64,000 nt of DNA, from the NCBI RefSeq assembly GCF_016901015.1, contig NZ_JAFEUP010000001.1:434001-498000 (forward strand), in the 5' to 3' direction. Of the stretch, positions 42,566 to 51,327 are shown piece by piece. The position numbers and the translations under genes are program-made. This DNA comes from Zestomonas insulae (GTDB lineage Bacteria > Pseudomonadota > Gammaproteobacteria > Pseudomonadales > Pseudomonadaceae). The notes beneath the pieces were generated by a model. That model was not told where the DNA came from. It made no database searches and saw only the letters and a program-made list of their open reading frames with translations. How positions within the stretch are numbered: position 1 is the stretch's first letter; each line of letters opens with the position of its first letter.

Positions 42566-43354
42566 TCACGCTACCTGGCTCGCCGGCACCAGCGCCAGCA
42601 TGTGCTTGAGCAACGCCCGGTAGGCGATTACGCCGCGGCTGTTGTCATCGAACTGCGACGGCGTGAGGCCGGCCCGGCTGGCATCGCGCAGGCGCGTATC
42701 GACCGGAATGTAGGCTGGCCACAGCTGTTCTGGATAGCTGTCGCGCAGCAAGCGCAGGGTGCTCAGCGAGGCCTGGGTACGACGATCGAACAGGGTCGGC
42801 ACGATGCTGTAGGGCAACGCCTGTTTGCGCGAACGGTTGATCATGCCGAGCGTGCTGACCATGCGCTCCAGGCCTTTCACCGCGAGGAACTCGGTCTGCA
42901 CCGGCACCGCCAGCTGCTGGCTGGCCGCCAGCGCATTGACCATCAGCACACCGAGCAGCGGCGGGCTGTCGATCAGGGCGAAATCGAAGTCTTCCCAGAG
43001 TTGGCTGAGCGCTTTGGAGACCACCAGGCCGAGGCCGTTCTGGCCCGGCGACTGGCGCTCGAGGGTGGCCAGTGCGGTGCTCGACGGCAGCAAGGCGATC
43101 TTCTCGTGGCTGGTCGGCAGCAGCAGCTCGCGCGGCAGGCCTTGCGGCACGCTGCCCTGATGCAGGAACAGATCGAAGCAGCTGCGCTCCAGGGCATCCG
43201 GGTCATGGCCGAAATAGCTGGTCATCGAGCCGTGCGGGTCGAGGTCGACGACCACCACGCGCTTGCCGGCGTCGGCCAGCAGGCCGGCCAGACTGACGGT
43301 GGTGGTGGTCTTGCCGACACCACCTTTCTGATTGGCGATTGCCCAAACTCTCAT
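42566..43354 (-). CDS. parC: ParA-like ATPase ParC (polar chemotaxis positioning)
   Basis: A 262-residue ParA/Soj-type ATPase. Deviant Walker A KGGVGKTT is at residues 10-17; VVVVDLDPHGSMTSYFG and FALIDSPPLLGVLMVNAL are the A' and B motifs. The context next to parP and cheW identifies it as the chemotaxis-specific ParC rather than the chromosomal Soj. It would position arrays at the flagellated pole. Note that parC here is not topoisomerase IV. Confidence 0.88.
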   Translation of the reverse strand: MRVWAIANQKGGVGKTTTTVSLAGLLADAGKRVVVVDLDPHGSMTSYFGHDPDALERSCFDLFLHQGSVPQGLPRELLLPTSHEKIALLPSSTALATLERQSPGQNGLGLVVSKALSQLWEDFDFALIDSPPLLGVLMVNALAASQQLAVPVQTEFLAVKGLERMVSTLGMINRSRKQALPYSIVPTLFDRRTQASLSTLRLLRDSYPEQLWPAYIPVDTRLRDASRAGLTPSQFDDNSRGVIAYRALLKHMLALVPASQVA

Positions 43355-43406
43355 TGCGTACGTCCTCCCGGCGTGCGGTGCGCCTTACCGAGATCAGGTG
43401 CCGGCC

Positions 43407-44282
43407 TCATTGGGCCAGCGACGGAGAATTGACGACCCCTGCAACAGGAGCCAGCGCTGTCGGCGGAGGTGCAGTTTGCATGCCAGCGCGCTGCAGGGTC
43501 GCATCGGGCTGCGCCTTGCCGCTGCCCATACCGGTCACGCTGCGGCGCACGTCGAGATTGCGCGACACCACCAGCACCACCCGGCGATTGCGCGCCCGGC
43601 CCTCGACGGTGGCGTTGTCGGCCACCGGCTGAAACTCGCCATAGCCGACCGCCGCCAGCCGCGAGGCGTCCACCCCGTCCATCGCCAGCATGCGCACCAC
43701 GCTGGCAGCGCGCGCCGAGGACAGCTCCCAGTTAGTCGGGAACTGCGCGGTGCGGATCGGCTGGTTGTCGGTGAAACCTTCAATGTGTACCGGGTTGCGA
43801 TACGGCGCCAGAACCTTGGCGACTTTCTCGACGATGGCGAACGCCTGGTTATGCGGCAAGGCGTCGCCACTCGGGAACAGCAGCGCGGAGCTCAGTTCGA
43901 TCTCCACCCACAGCTCGTTGCCACGTACCGTCACCTGGCCGGTCTTGATCAGGTCGCCCAGTGCCGCGCGCATGCTCTCGGCGATGTCCTGCAGCGCCTG
44001 CGCGCTGGGATCTTTGCCTGCAGGTTCGTCCTGGTCCGGCTGACGCTCGGGAGCGGTGGTCAGCGGGCGTTCGTCGCCGACCGGGATCGGTTTGATCGCG
44101 CGGTCCGGCTGGTTGAACACGCCGACCAGGGTTTCCGAGAGGATCTTGTACTTGCCCTCGTTGATCGAGGAAATCGAGTACATCACCACGAAGAACGCGA
44201 ACAGCAGGGTGATGAAGTCGGCATAGGAGACCAGCCAACGCTCGTGGTTCTCGTGCTCCTCGGGATGGCGTCTGCGTGCCAC
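43407..44282 (-). CDS. motD: Flagellar stator protein MotD (MotB family)
   Basis: A 291-residue stator B subunit. After a short basic N-terminus (MARRRHPEEHENHERW) the single span carries the proton-conducting Asp in VSYADFITLLFAFFVVMYS. The C-terminal OmpA-type peptidoglycan-binding domain includes HIEGFTDNQPIRTAQFPTNW and LSSARAASVVRMLA. Pseudomonads use MotCD in addition to MotAB, and the pair is known in P. aeruginosa for swarming. Directly follows motC (12-bp gap). Confidence 0.93.
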   Translation of the reverse strand: MARRRHPEEHENHERWLVSYADFITLLFAFFVVMYSISSINEGKYKILSETLVGVFNQPDRAIKPIPVGDERPLTTAPERQPDQDEPAGKDPSAQALQDIAESMRAALGDLIKTGQVTVRGNELWVEIELSSALLFPSGDALPHNQAFAIVEKVAKVLAPYRNPVHIEGFTDNQPIRTAQFPTNWELSSARAASVVRMLAMDGVDASRLAAVGYGEFQPVADNATVEGRARNRRVVLVVSRNLDVRRSVTGMGSGKAQPDATLQRAGMQTAPPPTALAPVAGVVNSPSLAQ

Positions 44283-44294
44283 GGGGCTGCTCCG

Positions 44295-45035
44295 TCAGTC
44301 CATGAAGCCTTGCAGCTTCAATTCGATGGACCGCGGGTTTTCCCCCTCGGCAATGGACAGGATGCCTTCCAACAGCATTTCCCGGTAACGCGAATGGCGC
44401 TGCACCACGGCCTTGAGCTTGCTGCCCACCGGCAGCAGCAGCAGGTTGGCGAAGCCGACGCCGTAGATGGTGGCGACGAATGCCACGGCGATGCCGCTGC
44501 CGAGCATGGCCGGGTCGGCAAGGTTGCCCATCACATGGATCAGGCCCATTACCGCGCCGATGATTCCGATGGTCGGCGCGTAGCCGCCCATGCTTTCGAA
44601 CACCTTGGCGGCCTGCAGGTCGCGGCCTTCCTGGGTGTACAAATCGACTTCGAGAATGCTGCGGATAGTTTCCGGCTCGGCGCCGTCGACCAGCAGCTGC
44701 AGGCCCTTGCGCGCATAGGCATCGGGCTCGACGTCAGCCACCGCCTCGAGGCCGAGCAGGCCTTCCTTGCGCGCGGTCATGCTCCAGCCAACCACCCGAT
44801 TGATGCCGCCAATCAGGTCGACCCGCGGCGGAAAAATGATCCAGCGCACCATCACCAAAGCGCGCTTGAAGATGGTCACCGGCGTCTGCAGGAACGACGC
44901 GCCAAGGGTGCCGCCGATGACGATCAGAGCCGCCGGGCCATTGAGCAGCGCACTGGCGCTGCCGCCTTCCAGGTAGTTGCCGCCGAGGATGGCGACGAAC
45001 GCAAGGATGACCCCGATGAGGCTCAGCACATCCAT
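44295..45035 (-). CDS. motC: Flagellar stator protein MotC (MotA family)
   Basis: A 246-residue four-span stator A subunit. It opens [20 protein letters not shown] and has the cytoplasmic loop with charged residues contacting FliG (ILEVDLYTQEGRDLQAAKVF) and the two last spans with GIIGAVMGLIHVMGNL. The ATG at 45033-45035 overlaps the cheB stop by one base. A longer frame exists inside cheB but is not supported. Confidence 0.94.
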   Translation of the reverse strand: MDVLSLIGVILAFVAILGGNYLEGGSASALLNGPAALIVIGGTLGASFLQTPVTIFKRALVMVRWIIFPPRVDLIGGINRVVGWSMTARKEGLLGLEAVADVEPDAYARKGLQLLVDGAEPETIRSILEVDLYTQEGRDLQAAKVFESMGGYAPTIGIIGAVMGLIHVMGNLADPAMLGSGIAVAFVATIYGVGFANLLLLPVGSKLKAVVQRHSRYREMLLEGILSIAEGENPRSIELKLQGFMD

Positions 45036-46153
45036 CAGCTGCAGGCCTCCACGATGTGCGCACCGATGTCGTCGAGGCTGTACACCGCATCGGCGAGGTT
45101 GGCTTTCACCACCGCCATCGGCATGCCGTAGATCACACAGCTGGCCTCGTCCTGGGCCCACACCTGGCTGCCGCCCTGCTTGAGCATGCGTGCGCCTTCG
45201 CGGCCGTCGGCGCCCATGCCGGTGAGCACCACGGCGAGCACCTTGTCGCCGAACGACTTGGCCGCCGAGCCGAAGGTGACGTCCACGCAGGGCTTGTAGT
45301 TGAGGCGTTCATCACCGGGGAGAATCTTCACCGCGCCGCGCCCGTCGACCATCATCTGCTTGCCGCCTGGGGCCAGCAGGGCCAGGCCGGGGCGCAGCAG
45401 GTCGCCGTCCTCGGCTTCCTTGACGCGAATCTGGCAGAGCTTGTCGAGGCGCTCGGCGAAAGCCTTGGTGAAGGCCGCCGGCATGTGCTGGATCAGCACC
45501 AGCGGCGCCGGAAAACTCGCTGGCAGTTTGCTCAGCACGCGCTGCAGCGCCACCGGACCGCCAGTCGAGGTGCCGATCGCCACCAGCTTGTAGGGTTTGC
45601 GTCGGGGCGCAGGGCTGTTCGGGCTCGACGCCGCCGGGGCGGCAGGCGTCGCCGCGGCGCGCTCGGGGCTGTGCGCGAGCGGGCGGTGACTGCTGACCGT
45701 AGCCGGTTGCGGCGCCGGGGTGGCCGCCGGTGCACTGAAATGGCTGTAGCGCCGGTTGCTGCGCGCGATGCTGTGGACCTTCTCGCAGAGCAGCTGCTTG
45801 ACCTTGTCGGGGTTGCGCGAGATGTCCTCGAAATTCTTCGGCAGGAAATCCGTGGCCCCGGCGTCGAGCGCGTCGAGGGTGACGCGCGCGCCTTCATGGG
45901 TCAGCGAGGAGAACATCAGGACCGGCGTCGGACAACGCTGCATGATGTTCCGCACCGCGGTGATGCCATCCATCATCGGCATCTCGTAATCCATGGTGAT
46001 TACGTCCGGGCGCAGTGCCAGGGCCTGATCGATCGCTTCGCGACCGTTGGTGGCGGTGCCGACTACCTGGATGCTGGGATCGGACGAGAGAATCTCCGAG
46101 ACCCGCCGGCGGAAGAAGCCGGAGTCATCGACCACCAGGACCTTGATTGCCAT
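45035..46153 (-). CDS. cheB: Protein-glutamate methylesterase CheB
   Basis: A 372-residue receptor methylesterase/deamidase. The receiver domain has D9-D10 and phospho-acceptor D55 ([13 protein letters not shown]). An alanine/proline-rich linker (about residues 140-175) leads to the catalytic domain with Ser in [12 protein letters not shown], His in LIQHMPAAF and Asp in [11 protein letters not shown]. The start [10 protein letters not shown] has AGGAG six bases upstream; the MFMAIK extension does not. Follows cheA by 46 bp. Confidence 0.95.
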   Translation of the reverse strand: MAIKVLVVDDSGFFRRRVSEILSSDPSIQVVGTATNGREAIDQALALRPDVITMDYEMPMMDGITAVRNIMQRCPTPVLMFSSLTHEGARVTLDALDAGATDFLPKNFEDISRNPDKVKQLLCEKVHSIARSNRRYSHFSAPAATPAPQPATVSSHRPLAHSPERAAATPAAPAASSPNSPAPRRKPYKLVAIGTSTGGPVALQRVLSKLPASFPAPLVLIQHMPAAFTKAFAERLDKLCQIRVKEAEDGDLLRPGLALLAPGGKQMMVDGRGAVKILPGDERLNYKPCVDVTFGSAAKSFGDKVLAVVLTGMGADGREGARMLKQGGSQVWAQDEASCVIYGMPMAVVKANLADAVYSLDDIGAHIVEACS

Positions 46154-46199
46154 AAACACTCCTGCGGATCGCCGGCGACATCAGCCGGCGTCCGATCAA

Positions 46200-48422
46200 T
46201 CAACCGCGCCGCGCGTAGCGCTTGAGCATGCTCGGCACATCGAGAATCAAGGCGATCCGGCCGTCGCCGGTGATGGTCGCACCGGACATGCCCGGCGTGC
46301 CCTGCAGCATCTTGCCCAGCGGCTTGATCACCACCTCTTCCTGACCGACCAGCTGGTCGACCACGAAGCCGATGCGCTGGGTGCCGACCGAGAGGATCAC
46401 CACATGCCCTTCGCGGGGCGTGTCGTAAGCGGCGTCCTTGACCAGCCAGCGCTTGAGGTAGAACAGCGGCAAGGCCTTGTCGCGGACGATCACCACCTCC
46501 TGGCCGTCGACCACGTTGGTGCGCGACAAGTCGAGGTGGAAGATCTCGTTAACGTTGACCAGCGGGAAGGCGAACGCCTGCTCGCCGAGCATGACCATCA
46601 GCGTCGGCATGATCGCCAGGGTCAGCGGCACCTTGATCGCGATCACGGTGCCCTGGCCCTTGCTCGAGCGGATGTCGATGGTGCCGTTGAGCTGGGAAAT
46701 CTTGGTCTTCACCACGTCCATGCCGACGCCGCGGCCGGACACGTCGGAAATCTCGGTCTTGGTCGAGAAGCCCGGGGCGAAAATCAGGTTGTAGCACTCC
46801 GACTCGCTCAGGCGGTCGGCGGCATCCTTGTCCAGCAGCCCTTTCTCCACCGCCTTGGCGCGCAGCACGTCGGGGTCCATGCCGTTGCCGTCGTCGGTGA
46901 TCGACAGCAGGATGTGGTCGCCTTCCTGCTGGGCCGACAGCACGATGCGTCCGGTGCGGTTCTTGCCATTGGCTTCGCGCACGTTGGGCATCTCGATGCC
47001 GTGGTCGACCGAGTTGCGCACCAGGTGGACCAGCGGATCGGCAAGCGCCTCGACGAGGTTCTTGTCGAGGTCGGTTTCCTCGCCCACCAGCTCGAGGTTG
47101 ATCTCTTTCTTCAGGTTGCGCGCCAGATCGCGGACCAGGCGCGGGAAGCGCCCAAAGACCTTCTTGATCGGCTGCATGCGGGTCTTCATCACCGCGGTCT
47201 GCAGGTCGGCGGTCACCACGTCGAGGTTGGACACCGCCTTGGCCATCGCCTCGTCGGCGCTGTTGGCGCCCAGACGCACCAGGCGGTTACGCACCAGCAC
47301 CAGTTCGCCGACCATGTTCATGATCTCGTCCAGGCGCGCGGTATCGACACGCACCGTGGTTTCCGCATCGGCGGCGGCGGCCGGTTTGTCGGCGGCCGGT
47401 GCAGCACGCGGTGCGACCGGCTTGGCTTCGGCGATCGGCTCGGGCTTGGCCGCCGGCTTGGCGACCGCCTTGGCCGGCGCAGGCGCGGCTACCGGTGCGG
47501 CGTCGGCAGCCGGAGCCGCCTCGGCAACGAACTTGCCCTTGCCGTGCAGTTGATCGAGCAGCGCTTCGAATTCGTCGTCGGTGATCAGTTCACCAGCGCC
47601 AGCCGATGCGGCAACCGCCGCCTCGGCGACAGGTTCGACGGCGGCCGGAGCAGCCTCGGCGGTGCCTTTGAACTGGCCCTTGCCGTGCAGCTGATCGAGC
47701 AACGCTTCGAACTCGTCGTCGCTGATCTCGTCGCTGTCCGCCACGGCGACATCGCTGTCCTCCGCCTCGGCAGCCGCAGCGCTGGAACTCGCCGCCGCCA
47801 TCGCACCGGCGCTGAACTGGCCCTTGCCGTGCAACTGGTCGAGCAGTGACTCGAATTCGTCGTCGGAAATTTCATCGCCCTCGCCGCCCGCAGACGGTTC
47901 CGGGCTGGCCGCGGGCTCGTCGCCCAGGGCCTGCAGCAGTTGTTCGAATTCGCTATCGGTGATGTCACCGTCGGCGGCTTCCGCGACGCTCGCCGTTGCA
48001 ACGGCAGCAGCCTGCGGAGCCTCGTCGGCGCCTTGCGGCTCGGCCAGGCGCGACAGCGCGGCGAGCAGCTCCGGCGAGGCTGGCGTCAGGTCGGTGCGCT
48101 CGCGCACTTCGGTGAACATGCCGTTCACCGCATCCAGCGCAGCAAGCACCACATCCATCAGTTCGGCATCGACCTTGCGCTCACCCTTGCGCAGGATGTC
48201 GAAGACGTTCTCGGCAATGTGGCAGCACTCCACCAGCTCGTTGAGCTGCAGGAAGCCGGCCCCACCCTTGACGGTGTGGAACCCTCGAAAGATCGCATTG
48301 AGCAGGTCCGCGTCGTCCGGCCGGCTTTCCAGCTCGACCAGTTGCTCGGACAGTTGCTCGAGAATCTCGCCGGCCTCTACCAGGAAGTCCTGGAGGATTT
48401 CTTCATCGGCGCCGAAGCTCAT
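46200..48422 (-). CDS. cheA: Chemotaxis histidine kinase CheA
   Basis: A 740-residue kinase. The P1 Hpt domain has the phospho-histidine H49 in FRGFHTVKGGAGFLQL. P3 dimerisation begins near VRVDTARLDEIMNMVGELV, P4 ATPase has the N-box HLVRNSVDHGIE, DDGNGMD and GRGVGMDVVK, and P5 is a CheW-like end. No classical CheY-binding P2 domain is obvious; the linker (about residues 130-345) is Ala/Pro-rich and carries near-identical repeats of the form ISDDEFEALLDQLHGKGQF (see the repeat entry). Follows cheZ by 11 bp. Confidence 0.95.
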   Translation of the reverse strand: MSFGADEEILQDFLVEAGEILEQLSEQLVELESRPDDADLLNAIFRGFHTVKGGAGFLQLNELVECCHIAENVFDILRKGERKVDAELMDVVLAALDAVNGMFTEVRERTDLTPASPELLAALSRLAEPQGADEAPQAAAVATASVAEAADGDITDSEFEQLLQALGDEPAASPEPSAGGEGDEISDDEFESLLDQLHGKGQFSAGAMAAASSSAAAAEAEDSDVAVADSDEISDDEFEALLDQLHGKGQFKGTAEAAPAAVEPVAEAAVAASAGAGELITDDEFEALLDQLHGKGKFVAEAAPAADAAPVAAPAPAKAVAKPAAKPEPIAEAKPVAPRAAPAADKPAAAADAETTVRVDTARLDEIMNMVGELVLVRNRLVRLGANSADEAMAKAVSNLDVVTADLQTAVMKTRMQPIKKVFGRFPRLVRDLARNLKKEINLELVGEETDLDKNLVEALADPLVHLVRNSVDHGIEMPNVREANGKNRTGRIVLSAQQEGDHILLSITDDGNGMDPDVLRAKAVEKGLLDKDAADRLSESECYNLIFAPGFSTKTEISDVSGRGVGMDVVKTKISQLNGTIDIRSSKGQGTVIAIKVPLTLAIMPTLMVMLGEQAFAFPLVNVNEIFHLDLSRTNVVDGQEVVIVRDKALPLFYLKRWLVKDAAYDTPREGHVVILSVGTQRIGFVVDQLVGQEEVVIKPLGKMLQGTPGMSGATITGDGRIALILDVPSMLKRYARRG
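47529..47966 (-). repeat. Repeated EFExLLDQLHGKG motifs in the CheA linker
   Basis: Within CheA, residues 183-203, 231-251 and 279-298 each read (DE)I(S/T)DDEFE(S/A)LLDQLHGKG(Q/K)F and are separated by Ala-rich sequence with a period of 47-48 residues. A shorter degenerate copy, DITDSEFEQLLQAL, lies at 153-166. The copies are far more conserved than the linker between them, so they are probably short binding motifs. Confidence 0.85.
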
Positions 48423-48433
48423 TCGTGTGCTCC

Positions 48434-49222
48434 CTAAAAACCCAGGCTGGATAGCAGATCGTCGACATCATCCTGACCGGATACGACGTCTTCACGCTTA
48501 TCGGCATGAATCTGCGGACCTTCACCCCGGGATGGTTCTTTTTGTTGTTTTTGTTCCGAACGGAGGTCGTCGAGGTTGTGCTCGATGCCTGCGAAGCGGT
48601 CGACGCTGCTGGCCATCAGCATCAGCTTGACCAGATCGCGCTCGACTTCGGTTACCAGCTGGGTCACACGCTTGATCACCTGACCAGTGAGGTCCTGGTA
48701 GTCCTGCGCCAGCAAAATGTCGTTGAGGTGGCCGGAGAGCTTCTGCGTGTCGCGCTCGCTGCGCGCCAGGAACAGCTCGATGCGTTTGGCCAGCTCGCGG
48801 AACGCATCGGCGCCCAGCTCGCGGCGCATGAAGCGGGCCCAGTCGCCTTTCAGCTGCTGTGCCTCGTCGCTCAGGTCGTTGACCAGCGGCGCGCTCTGCT
48901 CAACCAGATCCATGGTCCGGTTGGCCGCCTTCTCGGTCATCGTCACCACGTAGTTCAACCGCTCGGTGGCGTCGGTGATCTGCGAGACCTCCTCGGCGAT
49001 CGGCGTACGCGGATCGATCTGGAAGTTGACGATGGCGGTGTGCAGCTCGCGGGTCAGCTTGCCGATCTCGTGGTACAGGCCGCGATCGCGGGCCTTGTTG
49101 AGCTCGTGGATAAGCTGCACGGCCTCGCCGAAGTTGCCTTTTTCCAGGCTATCGACCAGTTCGCGGGCGTTGTTTTTCAGGGTCGACTCGAGGTCACCCA
49201 GCAGGGAATCGTTGTGATCCAT
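48434..49222 (-). CDS. cheZ: Chemotaxis phosphatase CheZ
   Basis: A 262-residue CheY-P phosphatase. The long helical hairpin contains ILLAQDYQDLTGQVIKRV with the catalytic glutamine in the DYQDLTGQV block. The C-terminus DDVDDLLSSLGF is the conserved peptide that binds CheY. The start MDHNDSLLGDLES follows cheY by 19 bp with GGGCACT upstream, not a strong ribosome binding site. Confidence 0.94.
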   Translation of the reverse strand: MDHNDSLLGDLESTLKNNARELVDSLEKGNFGEAVQLIHELNKARDRGLYHEIGKLTRELHTAIVNFQIDPRTPIAEEVSQITDATERLNYVVTMTEKAANRTMDLVEQSAPLVNDLSDEAQQLKGDWARFMRRELGADAFRELAKRIELFLARSERDTQKLSGHLNDILLAQDYQDLTGQVIKRVTQLVTEVERDLVKLMLMASSVDRFAGIEHNLDDLRSEQKQQKEPSRGEGPQIHADKREDVVSGQDDVDDLLSSLGF

Positions 49223-49241
49223 AGTGCCCTCGCGGCGGAGA

Positions 49242-49616
49242 TCAGCCGTTGACGCGCTCGAAGATCTTCTCGATCTTTTCCTTCAACACCTGAGCGGTGA
49301 ACGGTTTGACGACGTAGCCATTCACCCCGGCCTGCGCGGCCTCGATGATCTGGTCACGCTTGGCTTCGGCAGTCACCATCAGCACCGGCAGGGTCTTCAG
49401 GCGCTCATCGGCACGCACCGCGCGCAGCAGGTCGATGCCCGTCATGCCCGGCATGTTCCAGTCCGTCACGAGAAAATCGAAGTTGCCGCTCTGCAGCATC
49501 GGCAGTGCCGAGGTGCCGTCGTCGGCTTCTGCGGTATTGGTGAAGCCCAGGTCACGCAAGAGGTTCTTGATGATCCGTCGCATCGTCGAAAAGTCGTCAA
49601 CGATGAGGATTTTCAT
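49242..49616 (-). CDS. cheY: Chemotaxis response regulator CheY
   Basis: A 124-residue single receiver that, once phosphorylated by CheA, binds FliM/FliN. D7-D8, phospho-acceptor D52 ([12 protein letters not shown]), the Thr in LMVTAEA and the Lys in VVKPF are all present. MKILIVDDF at 49616 is the usual family start. However, GGAGG in the leader is five bases before a TTG at 49628 and seventeen from this ATG, so a four-residue longer product starting at TTG is possible. Confidence 0.93.
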   Translation of the reverse strand: MKILIVDDFSTMRRIIKNLLRDLGFTNTAEADDGTSALPMLQSGNFDFLVTDWNMPGMTGIDLLRAVRADERLKTLPVLMVTAEAKRDQIIEAAQAGVNGYVVKPFTAQVLKEKIEKIFERVNG

Positions 49617-49647
49617 GTTTTTGTCCAAATCGACCTCCGGTCAGTCC

Positions 49648-49672
49648 GAAAACACTCCCCGCCCCGGGGAAG
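49648..49672 (-). terminator. Hairpin between fliA and cheY
   Basis: On the minus strand CTTCCCC-GGGGC-GGGGAG forms a short GC hairpin followed by TGTTTTC, about 40 bases after the fliA stop. It could attenuate read-through from the flhA-flhF-fleN-fliA operon into cheY. Confidence 0.5.
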
Positions 49673-49707
49673 CGCTCAAATAATCTGCAACTACTAGCCG
49701 TAGCGTT

Positions 49708-50451
49708 TCAGTGCGCGCGCCACTCACCCAAGCGTGCTCGCAGGCGCGCGGCACATTGGCTATGCAACTGGCTGACCCGCGATTCGCTGACCCCCAGCAC
49801 TTCGCCGATCTCCTTGAGGTTCAGCTCTTCGTCGTAATACAGCGACAGCACCAACTTCTCACGCTCCGGCAAGTTGGCAATGGCGTCCGCCAGTGCCCCC
49901 TGGAAGCGCTGGTCTTCCAGTTCGTGTGCAGGGGAATGGGAATGCTCGGCGTCTTCAGCCAGACCACCATGCTCGCCGTCCTGCAACAGGTCGTCGAAGC
50001 TGAACAGGCGGCTGCCCAAAGTGTCGCCAAGAATGCCGTAGTAATCTTCCAGACTCAATTGGAGTTCGGCCGCAACCTCGTGATCTTTAGCGTCACGACC
50101 CGTTCGCGCTTCAATTTTCCGAATTGCGTCGCTGACCATGCGACTGTTGCGGTGCACCGAACGCGGTGCCCAGTCGCCCTTGCGGACCTCGTCGAGCATC
50201 GATCCGCGGATGCGAATGCCGGCGAATGTCTCGAAACTGGCGCCTTTACTGGAATCGTATTTCTTCGCGGCTTCGAGCAGGCCGATCATCCCGGCCTGAA
50301 TCAGATCCTCGACCTGCACGCTGGCCGGCAAGCGGCCAAGCAAGTGGTAAGCGATGCGCTTGACCAACGGGGCATAGCGCTCGATCAACTGGTGCTGGGC
50401 ATCACGCGGCTGTGCCTTGGTGTACATACGAAGTCCAGTGGCCGCTGTCAT
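49708..50451 (-). CDS. fliA: Flagellar sigma factor FliA (sigma-28)
   Basis: A 247-residue sigma-70-class factor for late flagellar and chemotaxis genes. Region 2 has RYAPLVKRIAYHLLGRLP and VQVEDLIQAGMIGLLEAA, region 3 APRSVHRNSRMVSDAI, and region 4 LPEREKLVLSLYYDEEL then LNLKEIGEVLGVSESRVSQ. The start MTAATGLRMYTKAQ at 50449-50451 matches the family and overlaps the fleN stop; a longer frame into fleN is not credible. Confidence 0.96.
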   Translation of the reverse strand: MTAATGLRMYTKAQPRDAQHQLIERYAPLVKRIAYHLLGRLPASVQVEDLIQAGMIGLLEAAKKYDSSKGASFETFAGIRIRGSMLDEVRKGDWAPRSVHRNSRMVSDAIRKIEARTGRDAKDHEVAAELQLSLEDYYGILGDTLGSRLFSFDDLLQDGEHGGLAEDAEHSHSPAHELEDQRFQGALADAIANLPEREKLVLSLYYDEELNLKEIGEVLGVSESRVSQLHSQCAARLRARLGEWRAH

Positions 50452-51296
50452 ACGGCCGAGTCGGCGGTAGGTTGTTTGACCAGGCGTTCGACGAAAAACT
50501 CCAGGTGGCCGCGCGGGTTGGCCGGCAGCGGCCATCCATCGACTTTCTGGGCAATTCCCTTGAACGCCAGGGCGCACTTCGAACGGGGGAAGGCGTCGTA
50601 CACCGCGCGCTGTTTCTGCACGGCCTTGCGTACCGCCTCGTCGTACGGCACGGCGCCGACATACTGCAGCGCCACGTCGAGGAAGCGGTCGGTGACCTTG
50701 GTCAGCTTGGCGAACAGGTTGCGGCCTTCCTGCGGGGTGTGGGCCATGTTCGCCAGCACGCGGAAGCGGCTGATGCCGTAGTCGCGGTTGAGCAGCTTGA
50801 TCAGCGCATAGGCGTCGGTGATCGAGGTCGGCTCGTCGCAGACCACCACCAGCACTTCCTGCGAGGCGCGTACGAAGCTGACCACCGCATCGCTGATGCC
50901 CGCCGCGGTGTCGACGATCAGCACGTCGATGCTTTCGCTGATGTCGCTGAACGCCTGAATCAGGCCGGCGTGCTGCATGGGCGTCAGCTGCACCATGCTC
51001 TGCGTGCCGGACGCCGCGGGGACCACGCGGATGCCGCCGGGTCCCTGGATGATCACGTCACGCAGGTCGCAATCGCCGGCGATCACATCGGCCAGCGTGC
51101 GCTTGGGCGTCAGCCCGAGCAGCACGTCGACGTTGGCCAGGCCAAGGTCGGCGTCCATCAGCATTACCCGGCGGCCGAGGTCGGCGAGAGCCAGCGACAG
51201 GTTGACCGATACGTTGGTCTTCCCGACTCCGCCCTTGCCACCGGTTACCGCGATCACCTGTACAGGGTGCATTCCCATGTCATTCAACCTTGTCAT
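50448..51296 (-). CDS. fleN: Flagellar number regulator FleN (FlhG)
   Basis: A 282-residue ParA/MinD-type ATPase that limits flagellar number by antagonising FleQ. Deviant Walker A GGKGGVGKT is at residues 19-27, with LMDADLGLANVDVLLG and VLIVDTAAGISDAVV as further motifs. It is coupled to fliA (ATGA overlap). The start MTRLNDMGMHPVQ at 51296 is used; MGMHPVQV (51278) has AAGG nine bases upstream and is a good alternative. Confidence 0.95.
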   Translation of the reverse strand: MTRLNDMGMHPVQVIAVTGGKGGVGKTNVSVNLSLALADLGRRVMLMDADLGLANVDVLLGLTPKRTLADVIAGDCDLRDVIIQGPGGIRVVPAASGTQSMVQLTPMQHAGLIQAFSDISESIDVLIVDTAAGISDAVVSFVRASQEVLVVVCDEPTSITDAYALIKLLNRDYGISRFRVLANMAHTPQEGRNLFAKLTKVTDRFLDVALQYVGAVPYDEAVRKAVQKQRAVYDAFPRSKCALAFKGIAQKVDGWPLPANPRGHLEFFVERLVKQPTADSAV

Positions 51297-51327
51297 TCAT
51301 TTGGCAGCTTGCTCGCAGGTGCGCCGA

